A DNA stretch of 36,840 nucleotides from Candidatus Sigynarchaeota archaeon (GTDB taxonomy: Archaea; Asgardarchaeota; Lokiarchaeia; Sigynarchaeales; Sigynarchaeaceae). Position numbers and translations under genes: made by a program. The notes beneath the pieces are model-generated. The model saw only the letters and a list, made by a program, of their open reading frames with translations. It did not search any database and was not told where the DNA came from. Location: the NCBI GenBank assembly GCA_030587525.1, contig JAUQYW010000607.1:1-36840 (forward strand), written 5' to 3'. Positions 1 to 7,007 of the stretch are shown one piece after another (position 1 is the stretch's first letter; each line of letters starts with the position of its first letter).

Positions 1-990
1 CTGTATCATTCCCGCCCCACAAGGAAGACCAGGCGCGATTTCCTTCGGTATCCCACATGACCAGCTGCATGTCACAATCGCCCGCACCGTAACTCTTGGT
101 AAACCCGCACGTGTAAACCATCATTGTGCCATCCCCCCAAATCGAGAAGTCTTTATCATCCTCGATTCCGCCCCACGTCCGGTTCCAGACATAGTTTCCC
201 TCGACATCCCACTTCACTAGAACCGTGTCCGTGTCGCCCGAGCCGAAGCCGGAAATGATCCCACAAACGTAGATCCCCGTGCCATCGACCCAAACAGAAT
301 AGCCACTTTGACCACCCCCACCTCCCCACGTCCGGTTCCACTGCAGGGTGCCGGATGCCGCGTTCCACTTGATCAGCACTATGCCAGCACTACCATTGGT
401 GTAGCTGTTCGAGTTTCCGCAGACGTAGATCGAGGTTCCATCGCCTTGGACCGAATAAGCGTTTTCAGTAAGGATACCTCCCCACGTGCGGTTCCAGACC
501 TGGTTCCCCGCGGCATCCCATTTGATCAGCACTATGTCGTCGCCACCCGCGCCGAAACTGGTCGTGCTCCCGCACGTGTAAACCGCCATGCCATCGCCCC
601 AGACCGATTCGCCTAGCTCCACGCCACTGCCACCCCACGTGTGGTTCCAGATCTTATTCCCCTCGGCATCCCATTTAACCAGCGCGATGTCATAGGCGCC
701 CATGCCGGCACCATTCGTCCAGCCGCACGTGTAGATTGCCGTGCTATTGCACCACATGTCCCTGCCCTCATCAATCGACCCACAGCCCCACGTGTGGTTC
801 CAAAGCTGGTTCCCGCTGGCATCCCACTTGACCAGCACCATGTCCTCGCCTATCCCGAGATCATTCGTGGTTCCGCTGGTGTATATGGCCGAGCCATTGC
901 CCCAGATCGAGTAAGCTTGATCGTCATAGTTCCCGCCCCACGTGCGGTACCACACGAGCGAGCCTCCACCACCTATTCCTTTACCATTAT
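1..990 (-). repeat. Tandem 150-156 bp coding repeats
   Basis: The plus-strand word CCCCAC(G), which encodes the W-G-G turn on the minus strand, starts at 15, 171, 324, 480, 633, 786 and 936. The period is 156, 153, 156, 153, 153 and 150 bp. All spacings are multiples of three, so units can be gained or lost without breaking the frame. The units have diverged from one another, so this is an old protein repeat rather than a recent DNA expansion. Confidence 0.85.
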
Positions 991-1093
991 CCATGCTTTG
1001 CTGTCCATTAACAAGACATAATCCGAATCCAAGCACCCAAATTGCTACGATCGAGAATGTAGCAATTCCGCAACTATATCTAGCCTTTTGCAT
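1..1093 (-). CDS. Exported tandem-repeat beta-propeller-like protein (C-terminus beyond window)
   Basis: The reading frame runs from an ATG at 1093 to the window edge without a stop (364 codons visible). Residues 1-33 look like a signal peptide: a short basic start, a hydrophobic stretch, then Gln-Gln. Then come six full repeats of 50-52 residues and part of a seventh. Each has the pattern W-N-x-T-W-G-G ... S-V/I-W-x-D-G-x-x-I-Y-x-C-G ... D-x-V-L-V/I-K-W-D-x-x-G-N. This resembles SBBP/WD-like beta-propeller repeats of extracellular archaeal and bacterial proteins, so an extracytoplasmic propeller with a binding or structural role is inferred. A cysteine recurs once in most repeats. No in-frame ATG, GTG or TTG was found just upstream. 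A minus-strand TATA-like box lies at 1157-1164. The ligand is unknown. Confidence 0.8.
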   Translation of the reverse strand, partial: MQKARYSCGIATFSIVAIWVLGFGLCLVNGQQSMDNGKGIGGGGSLVWYRTWGGNYDDQAYSIWGNGSAIYTSGTTNDLGIGEDMVLVKWDASGNQLWNHTWGCGSIDEGRDMWCNSTAIYTCGWTNGAGMGAYDIALVKWDAEGNKIWNHTWGGSGVELGESVWGDGMAVYTCGSTTSFGAGGDDIVLIKWDAAGNQVWNRTWGGILTENAYSVQGDGTSIYVCGNSNSYTNGSAGIVLIKWNAASGTLQWNRTWGGGGGQSGYSVWVDGTGIYVCGIISGFGSGDTDTVLVKWDVEGNYVWNRTWGGIEDDKDFSIWGDGTMMVYTCGFTKSYGAGDCDMQLVMWDTEGNRAWSSLWGGNDT

Positions 1094-1156
1094 ACTCCAT
1101 TGACCCCGCGTTCCTCGCGAATCATGAACGATTTCAACATTCCTTCCGCCAACCGT

Positions 1157-1164
1157 CATATAAA
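1157..1164 (-). promoter_or_regulatory. TATA-like box for the repeat-protein gene
   Basis: On the minus strand the sequence reads TTTATATG, close to the archaeal TATA consensus. It lies about 64 bp before the ATG at 1093, which would leave a leader of roughly 35-40 nt. Assigned from position and sequence only. Confidence 0.4.
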
Positions 1165-1229
1165 CCTATCCCCCTGTCGAGGCGGAGGATGATGATTTTG
1201 ACCAATAATCACTTAAGCTGCAGAATACG

Positions 1230-1316
1230 CAAGAAGGACGAGCACTCAAGGGCGCGTTCGTGTCGATCGCCGTTATGTCCTCCCATCAAATTTTTCTCTT
1301 GAGCATCATTCTTTAA
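1230..1316 (+). pseudogene. Decayed fragment of a paralogue of the next membrane protein
   Basis: Bases 1245-1316 read L-K-G-A-F-V-S-I-A-V-M... then a stop. This matches Y-K-G-A-F-L-S-L-A-L-M at residues 179-189 of the intact 7TM protein just downstream. The nucleotide match extends upstream to about 1230 (a K-K-x-D segment) but in another frame, so a small indel has occurred. By eye about three quarters of the bases in the 50 bp core agree. I read it as the relic of a duplicated or older gene copy; the short length keeps confidence moderate. Confidence 0.45.
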
Positions 1317-1362
1317 GCTCCATAACTGCTTTACAAGAAAATACATAAACCGGGATGACATC

Positions 1363-2094
1363 ATGATACTTCAAGGTAACTCCACTATCGGATTCTGGTA
1401 TGAATTATTCGTGCTTGCTTGCGTCGGCTTCATGACCATGTTGACGCTGGCCAAGTACTTCCAGAAGAATAAAAATCCACTCGCCTTCATACTATTCATC
1501 ATCTTCTTGAATTGGACGATCGCCGTGTTCTTTTCCTGGCTGGCAAAGCTGTTCTCTGCCTATTTATCGTTGGAAGGGATTCATGTAACGGATTTTGCCT
1601 CGCTCTTGATCCGCCTTATCCTAGATTTCAGACTTTTATTCGTGTTCGTGAGCATCGCGTTATACGCGTCATACTTGCTCCGGGTGAAGCTGTTTGACAA
1701 GGAATACAAAAAAGGCGAACGGGTGTTGATAACCATCTTTGCAATTGCAACACCGGCTTTGTCGCTGTTCTGGTACCAGGAGGGCTTGTCAGTGGATACG
1801 ACAACTGTATTTCTGATCGTGTTCGCGTTCATGTTTATTGTCTACTCCACGATCATGAATCGCTCGATCAAAGCTTTCAAGAAGGCCGATGCCAAGTACA
1901 AGGGTGCTTTCTTGTCGCTCGCTCTCATGGCACTGTTCTTTATTGCAACGTTCCTGAACTTTTTCCTGGACCAGCTATTGATCACGCTTTCCATTAGCAC
2001 TGGATATACCGTCTTTTATTTCCTGGCATGGGCTTGCGCGATCATTGGGAACGTGTTGACATATTTCGGATACATCAAGCCGCGAGGAAATTGA
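1363..2094 (+). CDS. Seven-transmembrane protein of unknown function
   Basis: The 243-residue protein has seven hydrophobic segments at about residues 12-30, 40-62, 84-106, 120-137, 147-165, 181-203 and 214-236. Short charged loops (K-K-rich at 31-38, 112-119 and 166-180) suggest an outside N-terminus and inside C-terminus. No catalytic motif or soluble domain is visible. The architecture resembles 7TM sensor or receptor modules, but I cannot place it in a named family. The start is the first ATG; no strong ribosome site precedes it. A fragment of a paralogue lies immediately upstream (1230-1316), and another unrelated-looking 7TM protein is encoded at 2688-3449, so this is a neighbourhood of membrane proteins. 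Confidence 0.75.
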   Translation: MILQGNSTIGFWYELFVLACVGFMTMLTLAKYFQKNKNPLAFILFIIFLNWTIAVFFSWLAKLFSAYLSLEGIHVTDFASLLIRLILDFRLLFVFVSIALYASYLLRVKLFDKEYKKGERVLITIFAIATPALSLFWYQEGLSVDTTTVFLIVFAFMFIVYSTIMNRSIKAFKKADAKYKGAFLSLALMALFFIATFLNFFLDQLLITLSISTGYTVFYFLAWACAIIGNVLTYFGYIKPRGN

Positions 2095-2105
2095 AGAGAC
2101 TCCGA

Positions 2106-2115
2106 TTTCTTTTTT
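2106..2115 (+). terminator. Oligo-T terminator
   Basis: A pyrimidine tract with six consecutive Ts begins about 12 bp after the stop of the 7TM gene. T-runs without a required hairpin are the usual archaeal intrinsic termination signal. Confidence 0.45.
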
Positions 2116-2214
2116 ACAGTTCCTTTTCCTTTTCTTCCCTTTATGAAAATGCAAGTAATAATTTTTTTACCATGACCGTAATATATCGATTAGACTAGGA
2201 GTTGTTGATGGATC

Positions 2215-2625
2215 ATGTCGAAGTTGCTCCAGGACATGTGGATAATGAGCCACGATGGAACAGTTTTGTATAAACGCGTGTTCGAGGAGAAACTGAACGA
2301 GCAGCTCTTCGGAGGCTTTATGAGCGCGCTGGAAACGTTCGCATCGCAGATGGACGATAAAGGCTTGTCCTCTTTTGAAATTGGGCAGAAAAAATTCATC
2401 TTGAAGAAGAGCCAAAACTTGTTCTTCGTCGCTAACTTCGACAAGAAGGTCAATCCAAAGAAAGCGACTGCGGAACTCGAAACTGTTGCCAGCAAGTTTT
2501 TTTCGGCCTATCAAGTCGAGCTGCTGTCTTTCCGGGGCAACATCGAGCCGTTCAAGAACTTTGACAAGCAGATCCAGGACTCGCTCGAGGACGTCGTCAC
2601 CAAGTTCAGCCAAGCCTTCTGGTAA
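2215..2625 (+). CDS. Longin/roadblock-like small protein
   Basis: The 136-residue protein opens with a strand (W-I-M-S-H-D-G-T-V-L-Y) followed by a long helix and further alternating strands and helices (F-E-I-G-Q-K-K-F-I-L, L-F-F-V-A-N-F). This order of strands and helices is typical of longin and roadblock folds. Such proteins are abundant in Asgard archaea and in eukaryotes act as partners or regulators of Ras-type GTPases and in vesicle-coat subunits. No transmembrane segment is present. A weak AGGAG lies about 14 nt before the ATG. Two Rab-like GTPases occur elsewhere in this window, but a direct partnership is only inference. An alternative is a stand-alone unknown alpha/beta protein. 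Confidence 0.6.
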   Translation: MSKLLQDMWIMSHDGTVLYKRVFEEKLNEQLFGGFMSALETFASQMDDKGLSSFEIGQKKFILKKSQNLFFVANFDKKVNPKKATAELETVASKFFSAYQVELLSFRGNIEPFKNFDKQIQDSLEDVVTKFSQAFW

Positions 2626-2657
2626 TTCTCTCGTTTTGTACGCGAGACCGGTTACGT

Positions 2658-2664
2658 AAAAAAA
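2658..2664 (-). terminator. Oligo-T terminator of the 7TM gene at 2688-3449
   Basis: Seven consecutive Ts on the minus strand start about 24 bp after the stop codon of the minus-strand 7TM gene. It sits in the convergent gap with the longin-like gene. Confidence 0.45.
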
Positions 2665-2687
2665 GGAAAATATGGATGGTCTCTCGT

Positions 2688-3449
2688 TTAGAATTTGTTG
2701 TAGATGGCCATGATCGTGACTGTCAAGCCGATAATGAGCACGACCGGGCTGATCCAGACCGAGAAGATGGCGCTCAAGTCGATGTTCTGCAGGCCCGATT
2801 CGCCGAAAAGCCACCCGCGGACTGTGTCGCTGTTCAAGAAAACGCCGAGAATGAATATAAGTACGCCGACGATGAGCATCACCGCGTTCTTTCGCAACGA
2901 ACCGGCCGTGTTTTTCGCGACCATGATGTAGACGAGGAGCCAAAGAACTGGTGCAATATACATTACGAAATAGACTTTATGAGCAAGATCATAGGGGAAG
3001 ATCAAGATTAGCGGGGCTGTGACAAACGCGATTACTGTCAACAAGTAATGCGTTTTCTTGAACATCAAATACTCTGTCGCAAACATCAGAAAACCGATCC
3101 CGGTGAAAATTAATCCCATGTGCCACTGCCACAAGACCTGGATGAGTCCGACCCGGTTCCCCGCTACAAACGACGGTAACCCGGCCGCGCTGCGCTCGGT
3201 CGACGTGTTCAGCTCGATGAACTCGGCATCGGTATTGGGTATGAAGAACATAAAGTAGATCCGGATGGCATACGCGATCGCGAGGAACAGCACGAAGATT
3301 GCCATGCTGACGTTATAAACCTTGAGATTCTTGAGATCTTTATTTTGTTTTGCTGCCCTGCGTACCAGGAGCATCGATCCGACAAACATCAAGATGCAAA
3401 AGGCAACAAAGAGCACGAGACCAATTTCCTTGAGAAACGGGACTGCCAT
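2688..3449 (-). CDS. Seven-transmembrane protein of unknown function
   Basis: This 253-residue protein has hydrophobic segments near residues 9-29, 46-69, 105-127, 134-152, 159-177, 188-206 and 229-250. A polar extracytoplasmic loop of about 35 residues (70-104) separates TM2 from TM3, and basic clusters follow TM1. No conserved active-site pattern is visible, so I leave it without a family. It is convergent with the longin-like gene and divergent from the 5TM gene at 3543, sharing a 93 bp intergenic region that probably carries both promoters. It has the same number of TM segments as the protein at 1363-2094, but I see no clear sequence match beyond composition. Confidence 0.75.
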   Translation of the reverse strand: MAVPFLKEIGLVLFVAFCILMFVGSMLLVRRAAKQNKDLKNLKVYNVSMAIFVLFLAIAYAIRIYFMFFIPNTDAEFIELNTSTERSAAGLPSFVAGNRVGLIQVLWQWHMGLIFTGIGFLMFATEYLMFKKTHYLLTVIAFVTAPLILIFPYDLAHKVYFVMYIAPVLWLLVYIMVAKNTAGSLRKNAVMLIVGVLIFILGVFLNSDTVRGWLFGESGLQNIDLSAIFSVWISPVVLIIGLTVTIMAIYNKF

Positions 3450-3500
3450 AGCGTATCTCCACGTGTTTTTCCGTTACAATGTTCGCGTCCATGTCCATGT

Positions 3501-3508
3501 ATTTAAAG
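3501..3508 (+). promoter_or_regulatory. TATA-like element before the 5TM gene
   Basis: ATTTAAAG lies about 35 bp upstream of the GTG at 3543, close to the spacing expected for an archaeal promoter with a very short leader. It sits in the divergent gap between two membrane-protein genes. Confidence 0.4.
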
Positions 3509-3542
3509 GTTCTAAGCGAGTGTCGATCGTTTCACGGATTCA

Positions 3543-4082
3543 GTGATTGACATCAAGGAAAAAAAGCTCGCGTGGTTGAACGTTGTCGCTTTCGGTTCCT
3601 TTGTGCTCTACGCGATCGGCATTTACGTCCAGGTGGTGTTTCAGGGCATCATATGGGGCAATGTGGTGGTCAATTTCGCGCTCCAGGTTCTTGGTGCCGG
3701 ACTTGGCGTTATGATCGTGGCGGCCATCGGGATAGGAATCTTATTCACCCTTTTTATTCTCCCGAAACTGCATGTGATCGACGTGTTCTTGTGCTTTTTC
3801 TGGATCCTCTCGCTGTACCAGTGCGCGATCAACTCGTTCTTGCAATTCGCTGGTATGCCTGATGAGCCGGTCAACCAATTTTTCAAGATACTGTTCCCGA
3901 CGGCCTGGTATCCGGTGAAGGAGGTCGTGTTCATCGTGGCATCGGTTGGCCTCACGATGCTGTGGATGAGGCGGGTTGCGAGGCGGAAGCTCGTGCGCTA
4001 CGAGATCATCTTGATAATCGCGCTATCATCGATAATGATCGTGGCGACGGCGCTCAGCCAGGTCATGTTCCTCAACAATTAA
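3543..4082 (+). CDS. Five-transmembrane hypothetical protein
   Basis: The frame begins with GTG and encodes 179 residues with hydrophobic segments at about 11-30, 42-73 (long, possibly two helices), 79-101, 126-143 and 153-172. A positively charged loop (R-R-V-A-R-R-K) at 143-149 suggests a cytoplasmic face there. No known motif is recognised. The start rests on an open frame and an upstream TATA-like element; no ribosome site is visible, in keeping with a short-leader transcript. An inverted repeat follows the stop by three bases. Confidence 0.65.
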   Translation: MIDIKEKKLAWLNVVAFGSFVLYAIGIYVQVVFQGIIWGNVVVNFALQVLGAGLGVMIVAAIGIGILFTLFILPKLHVIDVFLCFFWILSLYQCAINSFLQFAGMPDEPVNQFFKILFPTAWYPVKEVVFIVASVGLTMLWMRRVARRKLVRYEIILIIALSSIMIVATALSQVMFLNN

Positions 4083-4085
4083 TTT

Positions 4086-4103
4086 ATCACATTCCCTTGT
4101 GAT
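4086..4103. promoter_or_regulatory. Perfect 6-6-6 inverted repeat
   Basis: ATCACA and TGTGAT are separated by six bases (TTCCCT). The dyad lies directly after the stop of the 5TM gene and 33 bp before the dehydrogenase start. It could be an operator for the dehydrogenase or a transcript-end hairpin; position alone does not decide. Confidence 0.45.
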
Positions 4104-4135
4104 GGTGACACACGAAAAAAGTACGTGAACTGATC

Positions 4136-4927
4136 ATGACATGCGAGGATGAACGATTGCGTGGCAAGCACGCGTTGATTACCGGTGCGGGTTCCGGCAT
4201 CGGCAAGGCGATCGCGCTGCGATTCGCGCGCGAGGGCGCGGAAGTGGTGGTCAATGACATCAAAAAAGAAGCGGCAGAAAGCACGGTCGATGAGCTAAAG
4301 GAATTCGGTCATGAATGCTTCGCGATCGTGGCCGACGTGTCGGATAGCGATCAAGTACAGCGGATGGTCAAGGAATATTACTCAAAGTTCCCGAGCCTGG
4401 AGATCCTCGTAAACAACGCGGGCATCGGGGGGTCCATGAACCGGGTCGTGAGCATGCCGGATGAGATATGGGACCGCGCCATGAAGATCAACCTCCGGAG
4501 CGTGTTCCTCATGTGTAAATACTTTGGAAAGCTCATGATCAAGCAGGATGCGCCCGAGGGCCAGGTCCGCGGCAAGATCATCAACATGTCGTCGGCACGA
4601 GGCAAGAAAGGGCGTGCGAATTTCGCGGAATACGCCGCGTCCAAGGCCGGCATCGTGAGCTTGACACAGTCGCTCGCCCTGGAGATGGGCAAGCACCGCA
4701 TCACCGTGAATTGCATATGCCCCGGTGTCATCCACACGCCGATGTATGGCCCTGTCACGGCTGAGGCGCTCGCTTCGGCGAACCAGATCGAACCGCCTTG
4801 CCTGGATTACAAGCCTGTTGGTGATCCCGAGGACATCGCGAACGTGGCATTTTTCCTGGCGTCAAGCGACAGTGATTATATGACCGGGCAGAGCTTGATG
4901 GTCACCGGTGGGCGGCTCTTCGTGTAA
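4136..4927 (+). CDS. Short-chain dehydrogenase/reductase (classical SDR)
   Basis: A 263-residue cytosolic oxidoreductase of the classical SDR family. It has the cofactor motif T-G-A-G-S-G-I-G at residues 16-23, N-N-A-G at 93-96, and catalytic Ser153, Tyr166 and Lys170 (Y-A-A-S-K), with Asn119 completing the usual tetrad. Asp41 at the end of the second beta strand favours NAD(H) over NADP(H). The C-terminal M-T-G-Q-x-L-x-V-T-G-G segment is typical of the 3-oxoacyl-ACP reductase/glucose dehydrogenase branch, but the substrate cannot be read from sequence. The gene stands alone, downstream of a membrane protein and preceded by a dyad that may regulate it. Confidence 0.88.
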   Translation: MTCEDERLRGKHALITGAGSGIGKAIALRFAREGAEVVVNDIKKEAAESTVDELKEFGHECFAIVADVSDSDQVQRMVKEYYSKFPSLEILVNNAGIGGSMNRVVSMPDEIWDRAMKINLRSVFLMCKYFGKLMIKQDAPEGQVRGKIINMSSARGKKGRANFAEYAASKAGIVSLTQSLALEMGKHRITVNCICPGVIHTPMYGPVTAEALASANQIEPPCLDYKPVGDPEDIANVAFFLASSDSDYMTGQSLMVTGGRLFV

Positions 4928-4945
4928 AGAAAGAAAAACTAGGAT

Positions 4946-5098
4946 TTATGCAGTTATTTCAACCACGACGGTCGCTGGCACACCGGATTTTTCCAGCTTC
5001 TGCGCGAGTTCCTGCGCGAAGCGCCGTGATGGGAACGAAAGAATTAATGGCGGATTTTTACCCGCCACCACGGAATATTTTTTCACTGTCTCCGACAT
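4946..5098 (-). CDS. Small hypothetical protein (50 residues)
   Basis: The ATG at 5098 gives a compact alpha/beta protein with a strand (P-P-L-I-L-S-F), a helix (S-R-R-F-A-Q-E-L-A-Q-K-L-E-K-S-G) and a final strand (P-A-T-V-V-V-E-I). The frame is open further upstream to 5164, but those residues look less protein-like. The helix-then-strand ending loosely recalls the C-terminal part of ClpS or L7/L12 folds; this is too short to claim. It is convergent with the dehydrogenase, 18 bp from its stop. Confidence 0.45.
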   Translation of the reverse strand: MSETVKKYSVVAGKNPPLILSFPSRRFAQELAQKLEKSGVPATVVVEITA

Positions 5099-5231
5099 GT
5101 TAGAAAACCCTTGATTTTTCCTTAGTAACTGGACTGGAACAAGGAATGTATACGAATTATTCACATATCAACCCGTATCATCTAAAAATGGCATCGTCAA
5201 TCCAAGGTGATCCATGCTCGATGAACGGCAA

Positions 5232-5333
5232 TCAGCCTGAGCGTTCATCGATCAAGGGCGTCTTGTGTTCTGGCACGATCTCCGCGTAATGGGGCTTCCA
5301 CCGGTTCAAGACGAGCACATATATCGGGAGCTC
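5232..5333 (-). pseudogene. C-terminal remnant of an MFS transporter
   Basis: Read on the minus strand, this 34-codon stretch ends with H-Y-A-E-I-V-P-E-H-K-T-P-L-I-D-E-R-S-G and a stop. The intact MFS protein at 7008-8393 ends H-Y-A-E-I-V-S-E-H-K-I-P-L-I-D-E-H-S-G-E. The preceding L-P-I-Y-V-L-V-L-N-R also matches L-P-L-Y-L-L-A-L-N-R. Upstream of 5333 the similarity stops, and an in-frame TAA appears about 20 bp further on. It is therefore the tail of a second, otherwise lost, transporter copy. The rest of the gap 5099-5422 holds nothing I recognise. Confidence 0.8.
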
Positions 5334-5422
5334 GGGGCGAGCGATGCCTGCAGTTTATATGCTTGGCGGTGAATCTCACGTTGATAAAATATTAGGCAAG
5401 GTAATAAAAAGATGGGGCGCAT

Positions 5423-6844
5423 TCACGCAAGGTTGCCAGTTATAAAATATCGGGCGTATTTACACAAGTTTGCTTCATCCCGTAGTGCTTTCAAGGTAAT
5501 CTGAAACTCCCTCCATGTCAAGGAAGGCTTATTTTCTTCTTTTTCATCGATTTGAATGCTTAACAAGAATTGCTGTTTCGCTTCCTCATACCTTCCCAAA
5601 GCACTCAAGATGCAAGCATGGGTATCAAGCAGGCCGGAATCATGTGAATTAACTACAGCTGGCAAGATGACCTCCAATGCCTCATTCATAGCTGTGCCAT
5701 TATTTCGATCCTTTTCATATGAAAACCATGCAAATTGATTTCTGCTATGAGCATTGCTTGAATCCAGTGCGATCGCTCTTCTAAATGCATCGAGTGCTTT
5801 GTCATAATCTTTCTTATCGGCCAATATATTACCAAGTTTATTCAATGCTTCGACCGATAGCAGTTCATATTTTTTTGCCATCATTAATTTGCGTAGAACC
5901 CATACCGCATTCCAGTATTCTCTGTAAGTTTTCCAAAAGAGCGACTCTTTATCAATCTCTTCACCCCAAGGGTTGTCTAGTTCATCATTCAACTTTCTTT
6001 CGTTCCATAATATAATTAATTTTGTCACAAGTGCGCTATTTAATTTCATGTCTAACTCATCGTTAAATTCCTTCGCTCCGTTTTTAATTGCTTCGACCAT
6101 GATTGGCTCAATGATAGCATCTATCTGATTTTCTGAAAGTGATTCAACTATCTTGGTGAATCTTGCTGCTATTTCTTCGTCTCTTTTCCTCATCTCTTCT
6201 TTTACCATGATAGTATAATTGCCCGAGAATAAGGCTCTTAATAGTTCTTGCGCCCATGTATAATTCGAGGGTGGACCATCGGTCTTGATTTTATCGAAAA
6301 TGGCTTCATACGAGGATATATCCTCAAGGAGCCCGTGCAGCCAGAGCAAGGAATTGCTGGCGTGGTACCGCACGAGATAATCAATATCCGCGACGGCATC
6401 GAGCAGCGCGTTCTCCACATCGGGCCTATTGTAGTTTTTAAGGGCCATCGCTGCTTCAAGCCTGTCAAACTCGGATGGGCAAGAACGGAGGCATTCGATG
6501 AGCACGGGAACATAGCGCCCGGACATGGTGATCTGTTCCAGGGCATCTGCAACCCGTATCCGAATCACGCCCATCCCGGCTGTTTCCAAGGCCTTTTCCA
6601 GCGCGGGAACCGCCTTTTCCGAATGCAGGAGAGCCAATCCATTTGGCGCAAACATCCCGCCGGGCAGCGAGGCGATGAGCATGTCCTCCGCGACCTTTTT
6701 TTCCTCGGGACTGAGGCGCAAAACGGCGTTTCTGTCGTATCCATCGTGCCACATCATGTACGAGTCGCCGAAAAAATTCTTTAAGAAATATTGCCATTCA
6801 GGGCTGGCGAAGCGCGGGGAACCAGGGGTTGAGGGCTTTGACAT
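5423..6844 (-). CDS. HEAT-repeat / TPR protein
   Basis: The 473-residue protein has two repeat regions. Residues about 50-190 contain HEAT-like helical pairs (A-V-P-A-L-E-K-A-L-E; Y-V-P-V-L-I-E-C-L-R; R-L-E-A-A-M-A-L-K-N-Y). Residues about 340-450 contain tetratricopeptide repeats (L-S-V-E-A-L-N-K-L-G-N-I-L; Y-D-K-A-L-D-A-F-R-R-A-I-A-L-D; R-Y-E-E-A-K-Q-Q-F-L). No signal peptide or catalytic motif is seen, so it is probably a cytosolic scaffold for protein contacts. The DNA changes character inside the gene: about 5423-6240 is clearly AT-richer than 6300-6844. This suggests a fusion or replacement in which the TPR half has a different history from the HEAT half. It sits between the MFS remnant and the intact MFS gene. 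Confidence 0.75.
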   Translation of the reverse strand: MSKPSTPGSPRFASPEWQYFLKNFFGDSYMMWHDGYDRNAVLRLSPEEKKVAEDMLIASLPGGMFAPNGLALLHSEKAVPALEKALETAGMGVIRIRVADALEQITMSGRYVPVLIECLRSCPSEFDRLEAAMALKNYNRPDVENALLDAVADIDYLVRYHASNSLLWLHGLLEDISSYEAIFDKIKTDGPPSNYTWAQELLRALFSGNYTIMVKEEMRKRDEEIAARFTKIVESLSENQIDAIIEPIMVEAIKNGAKEFNDELDMKLNSALVTKLIILWNERKLNDELDNPWGEEIDKESLFWKTYREYWNAVWVLRKLMMAKKYELLSVEALNKLGNILADKKDYDKALDAFRRAIALDSSNAHSRNQFAWFSYEKDRNNGTAMNEALEVILPAVVNSHDSGLLDTHACILSALGRYEEAKQQFLLSIQIDEKEENKPSLTWREFQITLKALRDEANLCKYARYFITGNLA

Positions 6845-7007
6845 AGCGGGTCGTTCAGATGATCGATTGATGATCGAGGCCTGGGTGTATTAACCTTGCT
6901 GCCGTGAGATCGTATTAATGATGTTCAATACTTTTAATTGACACATTACCCAGCGCAGGCTCGGTACCCAAGTAACCTGGAAAAAAGAAGGAATAATCTG
7001 TTCAAGA

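Noticed and set aside
1..990. The regularly spaced repeat units as a CRISPR array.
   Set aside because: The period of about 153 bp is too long, the units are diverged throughout, and all are in frame as protein repeats.
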